Shown: piece after piece, positions 33,601-40,871 of the stretch
Numbering within the stretch: the stretch's first letter is position 1
Layout: each line of letters begins with the position of its first letter
NCBI GenBank assembly: GCA_964503965.1
Contig: CAZDCK010000027.1
Coordinates: 1-40,871 of the forward strand
Direction: 5' to 3'
Length of the DNA stretch: 40,871 nucleotides
Source of the DNA: Eutrophocola sp964503965
GTDB taxonomy: Bacteria > Pseudomonadota > Gammaproteobacteria > Pseudomonadales > Pseudohongiellaceae
The notes under the pieces: generated by a model
What the model was told of the DNA's origin: nothing
What the model saw: the letters and a program-made list of their open reading frames with translations, nothing else
Databases searched by the model: none
Program-made: the position numbers and the translations under genes

Positions 33601-35102
33601 TGATTTTTGACCTGAAACAGGTTAACCCGCAAGCCCTGGTCAGTGTGAAACTGGTTTCTGGTCCTGGTGTCGGCACTATCGCCGCCGGTGTTGCCAAGGC
33701 ATACGCTGACCTGATTACCATTTCAGGCCATGATGGTGGTACAGGTGCCAGCCCGCTGACGTCCATACGCTATGCTGGTACTCCATGGGAGCTCGGACTG
33801 AGTGAAGTTCAGCAGGCGCTCAGGGCCAATGATTTACGAGGTCGTATTCGTCTGCAGGCCGATGGTGGTTTGAAAACCGGACTTGATGTGATCAAGGCCG
33901 CGATTCTTGGGGCTGAGAGTTTCGGTTTCGGTACCATGCCGATGGTCGCACTGGGCTGTAAATATCTCAGGATTTGTCACCTGAACAACTGTGCCACTGG
34001 TGTCGCGACCCAGGATAAACGACTGCGTGACAAGCATTTTATTGGTCAGGCAGAAATGGTCATGAACTACTTCCGCTTTGTTGCCCAGGATACCCGCCAG
34101 TGGCTCGCCCGTCTTGGTATCAGCAAACTGACAGATATTATCGGCAGGACTGATTTACTGGAAAAACTTGAGCCACAAACAGAGAAACAGGCCAACCTGG
34201 ATTTCTCCCGGCTTTTCCATAATGACCTGATACCTGGTGATATGGATACCTTTTGTGTCACAGAAAGAAACGTGCCGCAGGATAAGGGTGAACTTGCTGA
34301 ACAGATGGTTAGCGAAATTCTGCCGGCTATCGAGAACAGGAGTGGTGGAATATTTAACTACAGGGTTCAGAACTTCAATCGTTCCATCGGTGCCCGTTTA
34401 TCCGGTGAAATAGCCCAGCGTTATGGTAATCAGGGTATGGCTGATTCACCTGTAAATCTGCGTCTCAGTGGATCCTGTGGCCAGAGTTTTGGCGTCTGGA
34501 ATGCCGGTGGTCTGAACATGCATTTGACCGGTGATGCCAATGACTATGTTGGTAAAGGTATGGCTGGTGGAAAATTGGTCGTAGTGCCACCTCCTGGAAG
34601 TACGTTTAAAACCCAGGATACCTCCATTATTGGTAATACCTGTCTCTATGGTGCTACCGGTGGAAGGCTGTTCGCCTCCGGTATGGCGGGTGAACGTTTT
34701 GGCGTTCGCAACTCCGGTGCCCATGCTGTTGTGGAAGGTGTAGGGGATCATTGTTGTGAGTACATGACCGGTGGACTGGTGACAGTACTTGGTCGGACAG
34801 GTCATAACTTTGGTGCGGGGATGACAGGTGGATTTGCCTATGTCCTTGATCTGGACAAGGACTTTGTCGACAAGTACAACCACGAACTGGTTGAAGTGCA
34901 CAGGATTCGTGCAGAAGGGATGGAGGAATACCGTCATCACCTGCGTAGTGTGATAGAAGAATTTGTCATCGAAACAGGCAGCGAATGGGGTAAGCATATC
35001 CTTGAAAACTTCATGGATTTCACCCGCAAGTTCTGGCTGGTTAAACCCAAGGCCGCGAACCTGAAAATGCTGTTGAATGATGTCACTGTGACGGGGAACT
35101 AG
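30654..35102 (+). CDS. gltB: Glutamate synthase (NADPH) large subunit
   Basis: Converts glutamine and 2-oxoglutarate to two glutamates. The ATG at 30654 (1482 residues) is preferred to an in-frame TTG at 30642, because GAGAAG lies just upstream of the ATG. A 14-residue propeptide precedes Cys15, the N-terminal nucleophile of the class II amidotransferase domain (CGFGLVAH). The central domain and FMN-binding barrel follow (GMSLGALSPEAHEALA, then GAKPGEGGQLPGGKV). The [3Fe-4S] cysteines are in CKYLRICHLNNC (about residue 1100), and the C-terminal GXGXG beta-helix (repeated GGxxxVxG segments) ends the protein. It is followed by gltD after 3 bases. Confidence 0.99.
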   Translation: MRTGLYHPDEFRDNCGFGLVAHIEGKPSHDLLETAIKSLGCMTHRGGIAADGVTGDGCGLLMQLPDSFLRKTARELFDAELSNSYGVGMIFLSQDEEKAGTARQVLEEEVSAQGLSCLGWRIVPYDDSVLGRMAKANMPDIEQVFVDAPGISKQDLTVKLFIARRKTEIRLQNDEDFYICSLSNSVISYKGLMMPVDLPNFYKDLKDSRIEVAMCTFHQRFSTNTLPKWPLAQPFRMLAHNGEINTIRGNRNWAVARTKKLRSKAIPNIEEIAPVVNFTGSDSSSMDNMLELLTTSGMDLYQAIRLIMPPTWANMENMDADERSFYIYNSMHMEPWDGPAGVVLTDGRFAACVLDSNGLRPSRWVMTKNGYITAASEIGVNDYDPEDVIAKGRVGPGQILVVDTEEGKIMHSEDVAKYLKVREPYAKWVREKTSYLEAKLSEDTADMMPLSEEEGEQHMKMFQVTFEETDQVFRPLAEKGAEGTGSMGDDTPIAVLSRQVRPLYDYFRQQFAQVTNPPIDSLRETIVMSLETRLGRELNVFEETSEHADRIVLHSPILSPRKFYTLKNIDRPGFDGVVISLAYDPAIGLEQAICQVTDAAVKHVEEGKTLLFLSERLPEKGQLVINALLATAAVHHVLSIKGLRCDTNLIVETGSARDAHQIACLIGYGATAVYPYLSYDVIDRMINRNMLRMGRLEAHKNYRKGINKGLLKIMSKMGISTIASYRGAQLFQIIGLDKEVQKLCFPDTDSRIGGANFTHLQNDMETLARDAWLPRKKLQQGGLLKFIHGGEYHMINPDVVSTFQDAVQTGDYEKYRTFAQLVDNRPLSTIRDMFTLRDDVEAIDVDQVEPAEDILKRFDSAGMSLGALSPEAHEALAQAMNRLGGRSNSGEGGEDPARFGTDKVSKIKQIASGRFGVTPHYLVNAEVLQIKIAQGAKPGEGGQLPGGKVNELIARLRYSVPGVTLISPPPHHDIYSIEDLAQLIFDLKQVNPQALVSVKLVSGPGVGTIAAGVAKAYADLITISGHDGGTGASPLTSIRYAGTPWELGLSEVQQALRANDLRGRIRLQADGGLKTGLDVIKAAILGAESFGFGTMPMVALGCKYLRICHLNNCATGVATQDKRLRDKHFIGQAEMVMNYFRFVAQDTRQWLARLGISKLTDIIGRTDLLEKLEPQTEKQANLDFSRLFHNDLIPGDMDTFCVTERNVPQDKGELAEQMVSEILPAIENRSGGIFNYRVQNFNRSIGARLSGEIAQRYGNQGMADSPVNLRLSGSCGQSFGVWNAGGLNMHLTGDANDYVGKGMAGGKLVVVPPPGSTFKTQDTSIIGNTCLYGATGGRLFASGMAGERFGVRNSGAHAVVEGVGDHCCEYMTGGLVTVLGRTGHNFGAGMTGGFAYVLDLDKDFVDKYNHELVEVHRIRAEGMEEYRHHLRSVIEEFVIETGSEWGKHILENFMDFTRKFWLVKPKAANLKMLLNDVTVTGN

Positions 35103-35105
35103 GCC

Positions 35106-36539
35106 ATGTCAGATATCATTGCACGTTCAAAAGATACGTTCCGGTTTCTTACGGAAGACCGGGAAGATCCCAGGAAAAAACCTCTGGATACCCGCAAAAC
35201 CAAGTTTGTGGAGATCTATAACCCGTTCGAAGCGGAGGAAGCACAGACTCAGTCCGAGCGCTGTCTGGAGTGCGGTAATCCCTATTGCGAATGGAAATGT
35301 CCGGTACATAACTACATTCCGAACTGGCTGAAGCTGGCTCAGGAAGACAATATCCTCGAGGCGGCCGAGTTGTGTCATCAGACCAACACCCTGCCGGAAG
35401 TATGTGGACGCATCTGTCCCCAGGATCGGCTTTGTGAAGGGGCCTGTACCCTCAATGACGGTTTTGGTGCTGTCACTATCGGTAATGTTGAAAAATATAT
35501 AGTCGATAAGGCTTTTGAGATGGGCTGGCGTCCGGACATGTCTGATGTTGTTGAATCAGGCAAGCGTGTCGCTGTAATCGGTGCCGGTCCTGCCGGGCTG
35601 GGTTGTGCCGATGTGCTGGTTCGCGCTGGAGTCAAACCGGTGGTCTTTGACAAGTATCCTGAAATCGGTGGCCTTCTCACATTCGGCATTCCCATGTTCA
35701 AGCTTGAAAAAAGCGTGATGCATTTGCGACGTGAAATTTTCGAGGATATGGGAATAGAGTTTCGTCTGAATACGGAAGTGGGCAAGGATGTCAGTTTCCA
35801 GGATCTGGTCGATGAATTTGATGCTGTTTTCCTTGGGATGGGTACCTACAAATACATGAAAGGTGGTTTCCCGGGTGAAGACATGAATGGTGTTATTGAA
35901 TCCCTCCCATATCTTGTCGGGAACACCAACCACCACATGAAATACAGTAACAACATGGCTGAATTCATCAGTATGGAAGGCAAGGACGTAATCGTGCTTG
36001 GCGGAGGTGATACGGCCATGGACTGTGTGAGGACAGCTGTTCGCCAGGGGGCTACCTCAGTCACCTGTGTCTATCGAAGAGACAAGGAGAACATGCCGGG
36101 TTCCCGCCGTGAGGTTACCAATGCCAGGCAGGAAGGCGTCAAGTTTGTCTTCAATCATCAGCCCGTAGAAATCGTCGGCAATGACAGTGACCAGGTCACT
36201 GGCGTCAAATTTGTGCAGACACAAATGGGCGAACCAGATGCCAATGGTCGACGTCGAGCAGAAGAAATTCCAGGTAGCGAAGTGGTCATGAAAGCAGATG
36301 CTGTTCTTGTAGCCTTTGGTTTCCAGCCTAACCCGGCCCCCTGGTTCTCGGATTTCAATATCGATGTGGATGACCGGGGACGTGTCATCGCTCCGGAGCA
36401 CGGTGCCTATCCATTCCAGACCACCAACAAAAAGATTTTTTCCGGTGGTGATATGGTCCGTGGTGCTGATCTTGTCGTAACAGCTATCTGGGAAGGGCGG
36501 CAGGCTGCCAATTCCATTCTGGATTATCTCGAAGTCTGA
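35106..36539 (+). CDS. gltD: Glutamate synthase (NADPH) small subunit
   Basis: Flavoprotein that oxidises NADPH and passes electrons through [4Fe-4S] clusters to GltB. The 477-residue product has the N-terminal cysteine clusters CLECGNPYCEWKCP and CGRICPQDRLCEGAC (about residues 55-115), the FAD site VIGAGPAGLG (about 157-166), the NADPH site VLGGGDTAMDC (about 297-307) and a second FAD motif GGDMVRGADLVVTAI near the end. The spacing of 3 bases to gltB shows one operon. hemE follows after 27 bases, the order seen in Pseudomonas. Confidence 0.99.
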   Translation: MSDIIARSKDTFRFLTEDREDPRKKPLDTRKTKFVEIYNPFEAEEAQTQSERCLECGNPYCEWKCPVHNYIPNWLKLAQEDNILEAAELCHQTNTLPEVCGRICPQDRLCEGACTLNDGFGAVTIGNVEKYIVDKAFEMGWRPDMSDVVESGKRVAVIGAGPAGLGCADVLVRAGVKPVVFDKYPEIGGLLTFGIPMFKLEKSVMHLRREIFEDMGIEFRLNTEVGKDVSFQDLVDEFDAVFLGMGTYKYMKGGFPGEDMNGVIESLPYLVGNTNHHMKYSNNMAEFISMEGKDVIVLGGGDTAMDCVRTAVRQGATSVTCVYRRDKENMPGSRREVTNARQEGVKFVFNHQPVEIVGNDSDQVTGVKFVQTQMGEPDANGRRRAEEIPGSEVVMKADAVLVAFGFQPNPAPWFSDFNIDVDDRGRVIAPEHGAYPFQTTNKKIFSGGDMVRGADLVVTAIWEGRQAANSILDYLEV

Positions 36540-36566
36540 GACTATTAACCGCCACCGGCACTCATC

Positions 36567-37631
36567 ATGACACAATTAAAGAATGATCGTTTCCTTCGTG
36601 CACTGCTGAAACAGGATGTCGATGTTACTCCTGTATGGATGATGCGGCAGGCCGGTCGATACCTGCCGGAATACCGTGAAGTCAGGGCGCAGGCTGGTGA
36701 TTTCATGAGCCTGTGCCAGAATCCCGAGTTAGCCTGTGAGGTGACTCTGCAGCCATTGCGGCGTTATGCCCTGGACGCGGCTATCCTGTTTTCTGACATT
36801 CTCACCATTCCGGATGCTATGGGACGTGGTCTGTACTTCGCCCAGGGAGAAGGGCCAAAATTCAAGAATCCAGTGCGTACCCCTGAAGATGTTGATGCGC
36901 TCAAGGTCATCAATACCGAAAAAGACCTGCCTTATGTGCTTGATGCAGTGAAACTTATCCGTCGTGAACTTAATGGCAGTGTTCCCCTGATAGGTTTCTC
37001 TGGTAGTCCATGGACTATCGCGACCTATATGGTCGAAGGTGGTTCGAGCAAGGAGTTTGCCATCATCAAGTCAATGTTGATGAATACACCGGAAGTGATG
37101 CACCAGCTGCTCGATACACTGGCTGATTCCATAATCGATTATCTCAATGCGCAGATTCAGGCCGGAGCCCAGGCAGTTCAGATTTTTGACACGTGGGGTG
37201 GGGCGCTCAGTGCTCATGCCTATGATACGTTTTCACTGGATTACATGAAAAAGATCGTTAACGGTCTTGTGCGCGAAAACGAAGGACGAAAGATTCCTGT
37301 GATTCTCTTTACCAAGAATGGCGGACTCTGGTTGGAAAAAATTGTTGAAAGTGGTTGTGACTGCGTTGGGTTGGACTGGACTATTCCCATCAACGAAGCC
37401 CGTGATCGGGTGGGGGACCGTGTGGCCTTGCAGGGAAATATGGATCCGGCAGTCCTTTATGGCAGCCCCGAGGCGATCAGGAAGGAAGTCGGCATTATTC
37501 TGGAGCAGTTCGGGCATGGTAACGGCCATGTCTTCAATCTTGGTCATGGTATCCACCAGCATGTAAACCCGGATCGCGTCACAGCTTTTGTTGATGCCGT
37601 GCATGAACTATCTGCACGCTACCACGACTGA
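36567..37631 (+). CDS. hemE: Uroporphyrinogen decarboxylase HemE
   Basis: Removes four carboxyl groups from uroporphyrinogen III to give coproporphyrinogen III in heme synthesis. The 354-residue product carries the signature PVWMMRQAGRYLPEYR (about residues 21-36), including the catalytic-site arginine, the LFSDIL segment (about 74-79) with its key Asp, GFSGSPWTIATYMVEG (about 147-162) and the C-terminal NLGHGIHQHVNPD. It probably shares the gltBD transcript. The stop is 27 bases before folK. Confidence 0.99.
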   Translation: MTQLKNDRFLRALLKQDVDVTPVWMMRQAGRYLPEYREVRAQAGDFMSLCQNPELACEVTLQPLRRYALDAAILFSDILTIPDAMGRGLYFAQGEGPKFKNPVRTPEDVDALKVINTEKDLPYVLDAVKLIRRELNGSVPLIGFSGSPWTIATYMVEGGSSKEFAIIKSMLMNTPEVMHQLLDTLADSIIDYLNAQIQAGAQAVQIFDTWGGALSAHAYDTFSLDYMKKIVNGLVRENEGRKIPVILFTKNGGLWLEKIVESGCDCVGLDWTIPINEARDRVGDRVALQGNMDPAVLYGSPEAIRKEVGIILEQFGHGNGHVFNLGHGIHQHVNPDRVTAFVDAVHELSARYHD

Positions 37632-37658
37632 TTCATTGCTGCTTCTTTTTCTCCTGTC

Positions 37659-38186
37659 ATGAAACAGGCATCTGCATATTCAAACCACGCTTTTGTTGCC
37701 TTGGGCTCCAATCTTCCTTCAGGTGCGGGAGATCCGGTCGAAAACATTGATTTTGCACTCAAAGCCTTGGCCGATATTTCCGTGGCATCTCTCAAGGTCT
37801 CTTCAGTGTACTCCACAAGCCCGGTGGACAGCCCTCCCGGTACTCCTGACTTCCTGAATGCCATGGCGGCACTCGTTCCCCTTGAAAATGAAACACCACA
37901 TAGCCTGTTGAACAAACTGCAGCATATTGAAAATAGTGCTGGCAGAAAGCGCAGTGGTATACGGAATGAAGCAAGAACACTTGACCTGGACTTGATTCTG
38001 TTTGGTGAAGTGTTTGTGGATACACCAACTCTGGTTGTACCCCACCCAAGAGCCCATGAAAGAAAATTCGTCCTGGAACCATTAATTGATATTGTCGGCG
38101 AGGATTTTTGTTTTCCTGGCAGAAACGAAACGCTGGGTGAGCTATTGGAAGGTATCGGGGAGGAACAGGTAATCAGAAGAAAGTAA
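37659..38186 (+). CDS. folK: 6-hydroxymethyl-7,8-dihydropterin pyrophosphokinase FolK
   Basis: Transfers pyrophosphate from ATP to hydroxymethyl-dihydropterin in folate synthesis. The 175-residue product shows ALGSNLPSGAGDP (about residues 16-28, the N-terminal family motif), SSVYSTSPVDSPPGTPDFLNA (about 48-68), the signature RTLDLDLILFG (about 107-117) and VVPHPRAHERKFVLEPL (about 126-142). No Shine-Dalgarno sequence is visible before the ATG, so translation may depend on hemE. The protein is somewhat longer than the 159-residue E. coli enzyme because of a short insertion in the first loop and a C-terminal extension. It may be one of two folK paralogues, since the other usually sits beside pcnB and panB. 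Confidence 0.95.
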   Translation: MKQASAYSNHAFVALGSNLPSGAGDPVENIDFALKALADISVASLKVSSVYSTSPVDSPPGTPDFLNAMAALVPLENETPHSLLNKLQHIENSAGRKRSGIRNEARTLDLDLILFGEVFVDTPTLVVPHPRAHERKFVLEPLIDIVGEDFCFPGRNETLGELLEGIGEEQVIRRK

Positions 38187-38335
38187 ATTTTTCAGAAGAA
38201 TAGTTTTGGATAGTCATATTTGTAGACTTTCCGAAGGAACATCTTTTCTTGCTTTCTTAGCACAGGTTAAAAAAGCAACCAGTAAAAATCTTTTGTAAAA
38301 TGAAATGAACGGTTTCTAGTTTTTTCTCAACCCCA

Positions 38336-38362
38336 TAAAAAAGCCCGGCTATTGCCGGGCTT
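38336..38362 (-). terminator. Terminator of the MetF-like gene
   Basis: AAGCCCGGC (38341-38349) pairs with GCCGGGCTT (38354-38362) around a 4-base loop. On the minus strand the stem is followed by a U-run, so it terminates transcripts coming from the MetF-like gene, about 140 bases past its stop. On the plus strand there is no T-run, so it is not a terminator for folK. Confidence 0.88.
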
Positions 38363-38386
38363 AAAGTATCGTGTGAGACCAAACCA

Positions 38387-38449
38387 TCAGGAAGATGGAG
38401 TGATCTTAAGTTTATACTTCTCAAGTGATTCGTCTGCGAGCTGCTTCAC
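38387..38449 (-). other. Possible 20-codon reading frame, doubtful
   Basis: Between the MetF-like gene and its terminator, a GTG at 38447-38449 opens a 20-residue frame (KQLADESLEKYKLKITPSS after the start) ending TGA at 38387-38389. The composition is protein-like, but there is no good ribosome binding site and I recognise nothing. It could be the remnant of a gene tail or chance. Confidence 0.2.
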
Positions 38450-38501
38450 TGTACATTCTGCATGCCGAGAACCATGTCACAAAACGGCATCAAAATGTTG
38501 A

Positions 38502-39410
38502 TCAGATGTCCAGCTCGCGGGTCAGCTGAAAGCCACCCTTGTCGTCCAGTTCGAAATCACCGTCCATCACGGCATACAGCCATGCAGCAGATTTCTTCAT
38601 GCCACCCAGCGGATACAGGTGACACAGGTTGATGCCGCAATCCGGATCGTTGGCCTGGTAGTTGGCCAGATCACGGGTGAGTTTGTCGGGCATACGGGTA
38701 GTCATCAGTTTGGCGATGTTGGCTGCCTGACGAGTCAGGACGCGCATGGAGGGTCCGATACCACAATGCTTGGCATGGGCCATCAGGGTCTTGATGGTAG
38801 CCAGTCCGGGGATTCCGATGTGAATAGGCAGCTCATTGCCTTCAGCACGGATCTTTTTGTCCCACTCAATGATCGGCTCTGCTTCGAAGCAGAACTGGGT
38901 GGTGATGTACATTTCGATGCCATGCTCTTTGGCATAGGCATTTTTTTCCAGGAGAGCCTTTGTGACTTCTTCAGGGGGAATGTCCGGGGAACCCTCAGGA
39001 TGACCGGCTACACCAAGTTTCTTGATGCCATATTCCTGGAAAAGGTCTGTGCGCAGGACTTCCATGGAGCTGGAAAATTCGCCTACAGGATTATCGACAC
39101 CGCCACCGATGAGAAGGGCTTCATCGACCTGGGCTTCGGCCTGCAGGATTTTCAGGTTTTCCTCAAAGAAGGCCTTGGATGGAATGGAGCGGGCCGCAAA
39201 GTGAGGAACTGGATTCATGCCTTCAGCGAACAGGCGTTTGACACAGGCGACGGTATCGCGAAAGTCAGACCCTGGCAGGAAGGTAACGAAAACAGTGGTA
39301 CCGGGACGCAGCAGGTCCCTGAAGTCGTCGATTTTGGCTGCGCCACCCGGAGTGACCTCTACAGAGGTGTTTTCCAGGAATTTCAGAATATTTTGTTTTT
39401 CATCAGACAC
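38502..39410 (-). CDS. Methylenetetrahydrofolate reductase-like protein (divergent MetF)
   Basis: A 302-residue TIM-barrel protein of the methylenetetrahydrofolate reductase family, which makes (or oxidises) 5-methyl-tetrahydrofolate using FAD. The N-terminal strand SVEVTP (Glu18) corresponds to the FEFFPP strand with the catalytic Glu of MetF. HFAARS, ALLIGGG, LGVAGHPEGSPD, ITTQFCFEAEPI and IHIGIPGLAT match the conserved strand ends. The sequence is clearly divergent from E. coli MetF, and related proteins are common in marine bacteria that process methyl groups, so direction and partner are uncertain. The start is GTG at 39408-39410 with AAAGG upstream. It is a single-gene unit with its own terminator. 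Confidence 0.85.
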   Translation of the reverse strand: MSDEKQNILKFLENTSVEVTPGGAAKIDDFRDLLRPGTTVFVTFLPGSDFRDTVACVKRLFAEGMNPVPHFAARSIPSKAFFEENLKILQAEAQVDEALLIGGGVDNPVGEFSSSMEVLRTDLFQEYGIKKLGVAGHPEGSPDIPPEEVTKALLEKNAYAKEHGIEMYITTQFCFEAEPIIEWDKKIRAEGNELPIHIGIPGLATIKTLMAHAKHCGIGPSMRVLTRQAANIAKLMTTRMPDKLTRDLANYQANDPDCGINLCHLYPLGGMKKSAAWLYAVMDGDFELDDKGGFQLTRELDI

Positions 39411-39522
39411 GGTTTTTACCTTTGTATTTACTTGGAATTTTCAAAAGGCGGCTATTTTATAGACTATTAGCCTGTCAATAAAGCAGGAATATCAGACTGT
39501 TGAAGCCGCGGTATACCGGGAC

Positions 39523-40788
39523 TTACCGGTTTACCGCCAGATTGATGGCCGAGGTAAGGCTCTGGAGCTCTGCAGGCGTGATAATGTAAGGTGGCATCAG
39601 GTATACCAGCTTGCCAAATGGCCTTAGCCAGACACCCTGGTCCACGAAAAAGGCCTGTATGTCCGCCATATCCACCGGTTGCTTCATCTCTACAACCCCA
39701 ATTGCCCCCAGCACCCTGACATCTGCTACGGCAGCTGAATCGCGGCAGGGGGCCAGTTCCCTGATCAACTGGGACTCGATGGCACTGACATTCGCCTGCC
39801 AGTTGTTTTGCTCAAGTAGTTTCAGGCTTGCCAGGGCGCATGCACAGGCCAGGGGGTTGCCCATGAAGGTGGGGCCATGCATGAAAACGCCCTGATTCCT
39901 GGAGATGCCCGCACTGATACGCTCTGTACTCAATGTCGCTGCCAGGGTCATGTAGCCTCCGGTAAGGGCTTTGCCGACACAGAGAATATCCGGGCTGATG
40001 CCGGCATGCTCGCAGGCAAACATCTTGCCGCTGCGTCCAAAACCGGTGGCGATTTCATCGGCAATCAGCAGGACATCATACTGATCACAAAGTATTCTCA
40101 CGTTTTTCAGGTACTCAGGGGAGTAAAAGTACATGCGCCCGGCTCCCTGGACGACAGGCTCAAGAATCACAGCCGCTATTTCATGGCTGTGCTGTTCCAG
40201 CAGTTGTTTCATACTGTCGATGTCATCTTCGGAACAGGGTTCATGGAAGGCACATCGGGGAGCATCGGCGAAGAAGTTTTCCATCAGCACCCCGGAAAAT
40301 TTCTCATGCATACCAGTAACAGGATCGCATACCGACATGGCACCAAACGTGTCTCCATGGTAACCATTGCGAATGGTGAGCAGTTTTGTGCGTCCCTTTA
40401 TACCCGTATTGATCCAGTACTGCAGGGCCATTTTGATGGCGACCTCGACGGCAACAGAGCCGCTGTCGGCCAGGAAAACCTTCTGCAATGGCTCTGGTGT
40501 GACGGCAACCAGTTTTCTGGCCAGCTCCACCGCCGGTTCATGGGTTATACCCCCGAACATCACGTGGGACATGCTGTCCAGCTGATCACGGACGGCGGCA
40601 TTCAGAACAGGATGATTATAGCCGTGAAGCGCACTCCACCAGGAAGCCATACCATCTATGAGGCGGGTGCCGTCCTCCAGTGTCAGTGTTACGCCATCGG
40701 CGCCAGTGACCGGATAAACGGGCAGGGGGGAGTCCATGGACGTATACGGATGCCAGATATGGTGTCGGTCAAATTCAAGATCAATCAT
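39523..40788 (-). CDS. bioA: Adenosylmethionine-8-amino-7-oxononanoate aminotransferase BioA
   Basis: PLP-dependent transfer of the amino group of S-adenosylmethionine to KAPA, giving DAPA in biotin synthesis. The 421-residue class III aminotransferase starts FDRHHIWHPYTSM, the BioA signature, and has the PLP residues in DSGSVAVEVAIKMALQYW (about 107-124), the cofactor Asp in IADEIATGFGRSG (about 243-255) and the Schiff-base Lys in CVGKALTGGY (about 271-280). The end matches VWLRPFGKLVYLMPPYIIT of the family. No other bio genes are present, so bioA is apart from bioBFCD here. The start ATG lies 49 bases from a heptamer array. Confidence 0.98.
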   Translation of the reverse strand: MIDLEFDRHHIWHPYTSMDSPLPVYPVTGADGVTLTLEDGTRLIDGMASWWSALHGYNHPVLNAAVRDQLDSMSHVMFGGITHEPAVELARKLVAVTPEPLQKVFLADSGSVAVEVAIKMALQYWINTGIKGRTKLLTIRNGYHGDTFGAMSVCDPVTGMHEKFSGVLMENFFADAPRCAFHEPCSEDDIDSMKQLLEQHSHEIAAVILEPVVQGAGRMYFYSPEYLKNVRILCDQYDVLLIADEIATGFGRSGKMFACEHAGISPDILCVGKALTGGYMTLAATLSTERISAGISRNQGVFMHGPTFMGNPLACACALASLKLLEQNNWQANVSAIESQLIRELAPCRDSAAVADVRVLGAIGVVEMKQPVDMADIQAFFVDQGVWLRPFGKLVYLMPPYIITPAELQSLTSAINLAVNR

Positions 40789-40837
40789 GGCAGATCATTT
40801 TACTGGAGTCTGGAGTGGGTAGACAGCGACAATCATG

Positions 40838-40871
40838 AAAGCTAAAAGCTAAAAGCTAAAAGCTAAAAGCT
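40838..40871. repeat. Tandem heptamer array (AAAGCTA)n, right end
   Basis: Four full copies of AAAGCTA plus six bases of a fifth, running off the end of the window, so the full length is unknown. On the opposite strand the unit is TAGCTTT, one base different from the TAGCCTT rotation of the left-end array. It lies upstream of bioA, in or near its promoter region. Confidence 0.95.

Larger units (their letters stand above)
38187..38501. other. Intergenic region between folK and the MetF-like gene
   Basis: 315 bases. The folK side (38187-38334) is A+T-rich with nothing recognisable. A terminator for the minus-strand gene lies at 38336-38362, and a short open stretch at 38387-38449 is described separately. 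Confidence 0.6.

Noticed and set aside
38619..39470. A 283-codon open frame on the plus strand
   Set aside because: It is antisense to the MetF-like gene, which has conserved motifs; shadow frame.
39456..39478. TTGACA and TATAAA upstream of the MetF-like gene as a promoter
   Set aside because: On the minus strand the boxes are only 11 bases apart, too close for a sigma-70 promoter.
39877..40845. A 322-codon open frame on the plus strand
   Set aside because: It lies entirely opposite bioA, whose motifs are complete; the translation resembles no family and is a shadow frame.

Overview
The window looks like a chromosomal scaffold from a Gram-negative gammaproteobacterium of medium GC content (about half G+C by eye). 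The evidence is an outer-membrane TonB-dependent receptor, type IV pilus alignment genes, ubiquinone biosynthesis genes, and a gene order I remember from Pseudomonas: tatCBA-hisEI-ubiB...ubiJ-ubiE, DUF971-hslU-hslV-SPOR gene, priA, rpmE, mrcA<>pilMNOPQ-aroK-aroB, gltB-gltD-hemE. A marine or aquatic relative of Cellvibrionales/Pseudohongiella is a weak inference from the TonB receptor and the FG-GAP/UnbV protein. Nothing in the window fixes the genus.

Layout. Positions 1-4318 (minus strand) hold Tat export (tatA, tatB, tatC), two histidine enzymes (hisI, hisE) and ubiB. Positions 4466-6593 (plus strand) are an accessory pair: a Tat-type lipoprotein with two EthD-like domains and a periplasmic beta-lactamase-fold serine hydrolase. 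They sit inside what is usually the ubiE-ubiJ-ubiB operon. Positions 6653-13443 (minus strand) hold ubiJ, ubiE, a DUF971 gene, the HslUV protease, an FtsN-like SPOR protein and priA. Positions 13550-14261 (plus) hold a monofunctional chorismate mutase and ribosomal protein L31. Penicillin-binding protein 1A (minus) diverges from pilMNOPQ-aroK-aroB (plus, 17131-23887). A second accessory block (24238-30380) holds a large TonB-dependent receptor and, convergent to it, a secreted FG-GAP/UnbV protein. Then come gltB-gltD-hemE-folK (plus), an atypical MetF-like gene and bioA (both minus).

How the genes work together. Most of the window is housekeeping: protein export, quinone and amino-acid synthesis (shikimate, chorismate, histidine, glutamate), cofactors (heme, folate, biotin), cell wall and division, heat-shock proteolysis, replication restart, and the inner-membrane to secretin part of the type IV pilus. 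The two accessory blocks interrupt otherwise conserved gene strings and are the least predictable content.

Two technical points matter to any user. The TonB receptor carries a run of exactly 100 N flanked by a perfect 55-base duplication. Collapsing this restores one uninterrupted 987-codon frame, so the apparent break is an assembly artefact. Both ends of the window lie at or in tandem 7-base repeats that differ from each other by one base when compared on the same strand, so these arrays probably ended the assembly. I found no tRNA, rRNA, CRISPR array, transposase or integrase. I see no convincing new multi-gene system; the best leads are the EthD lipoprotein/hydrolase insert and the receptor/FG-GAP block.
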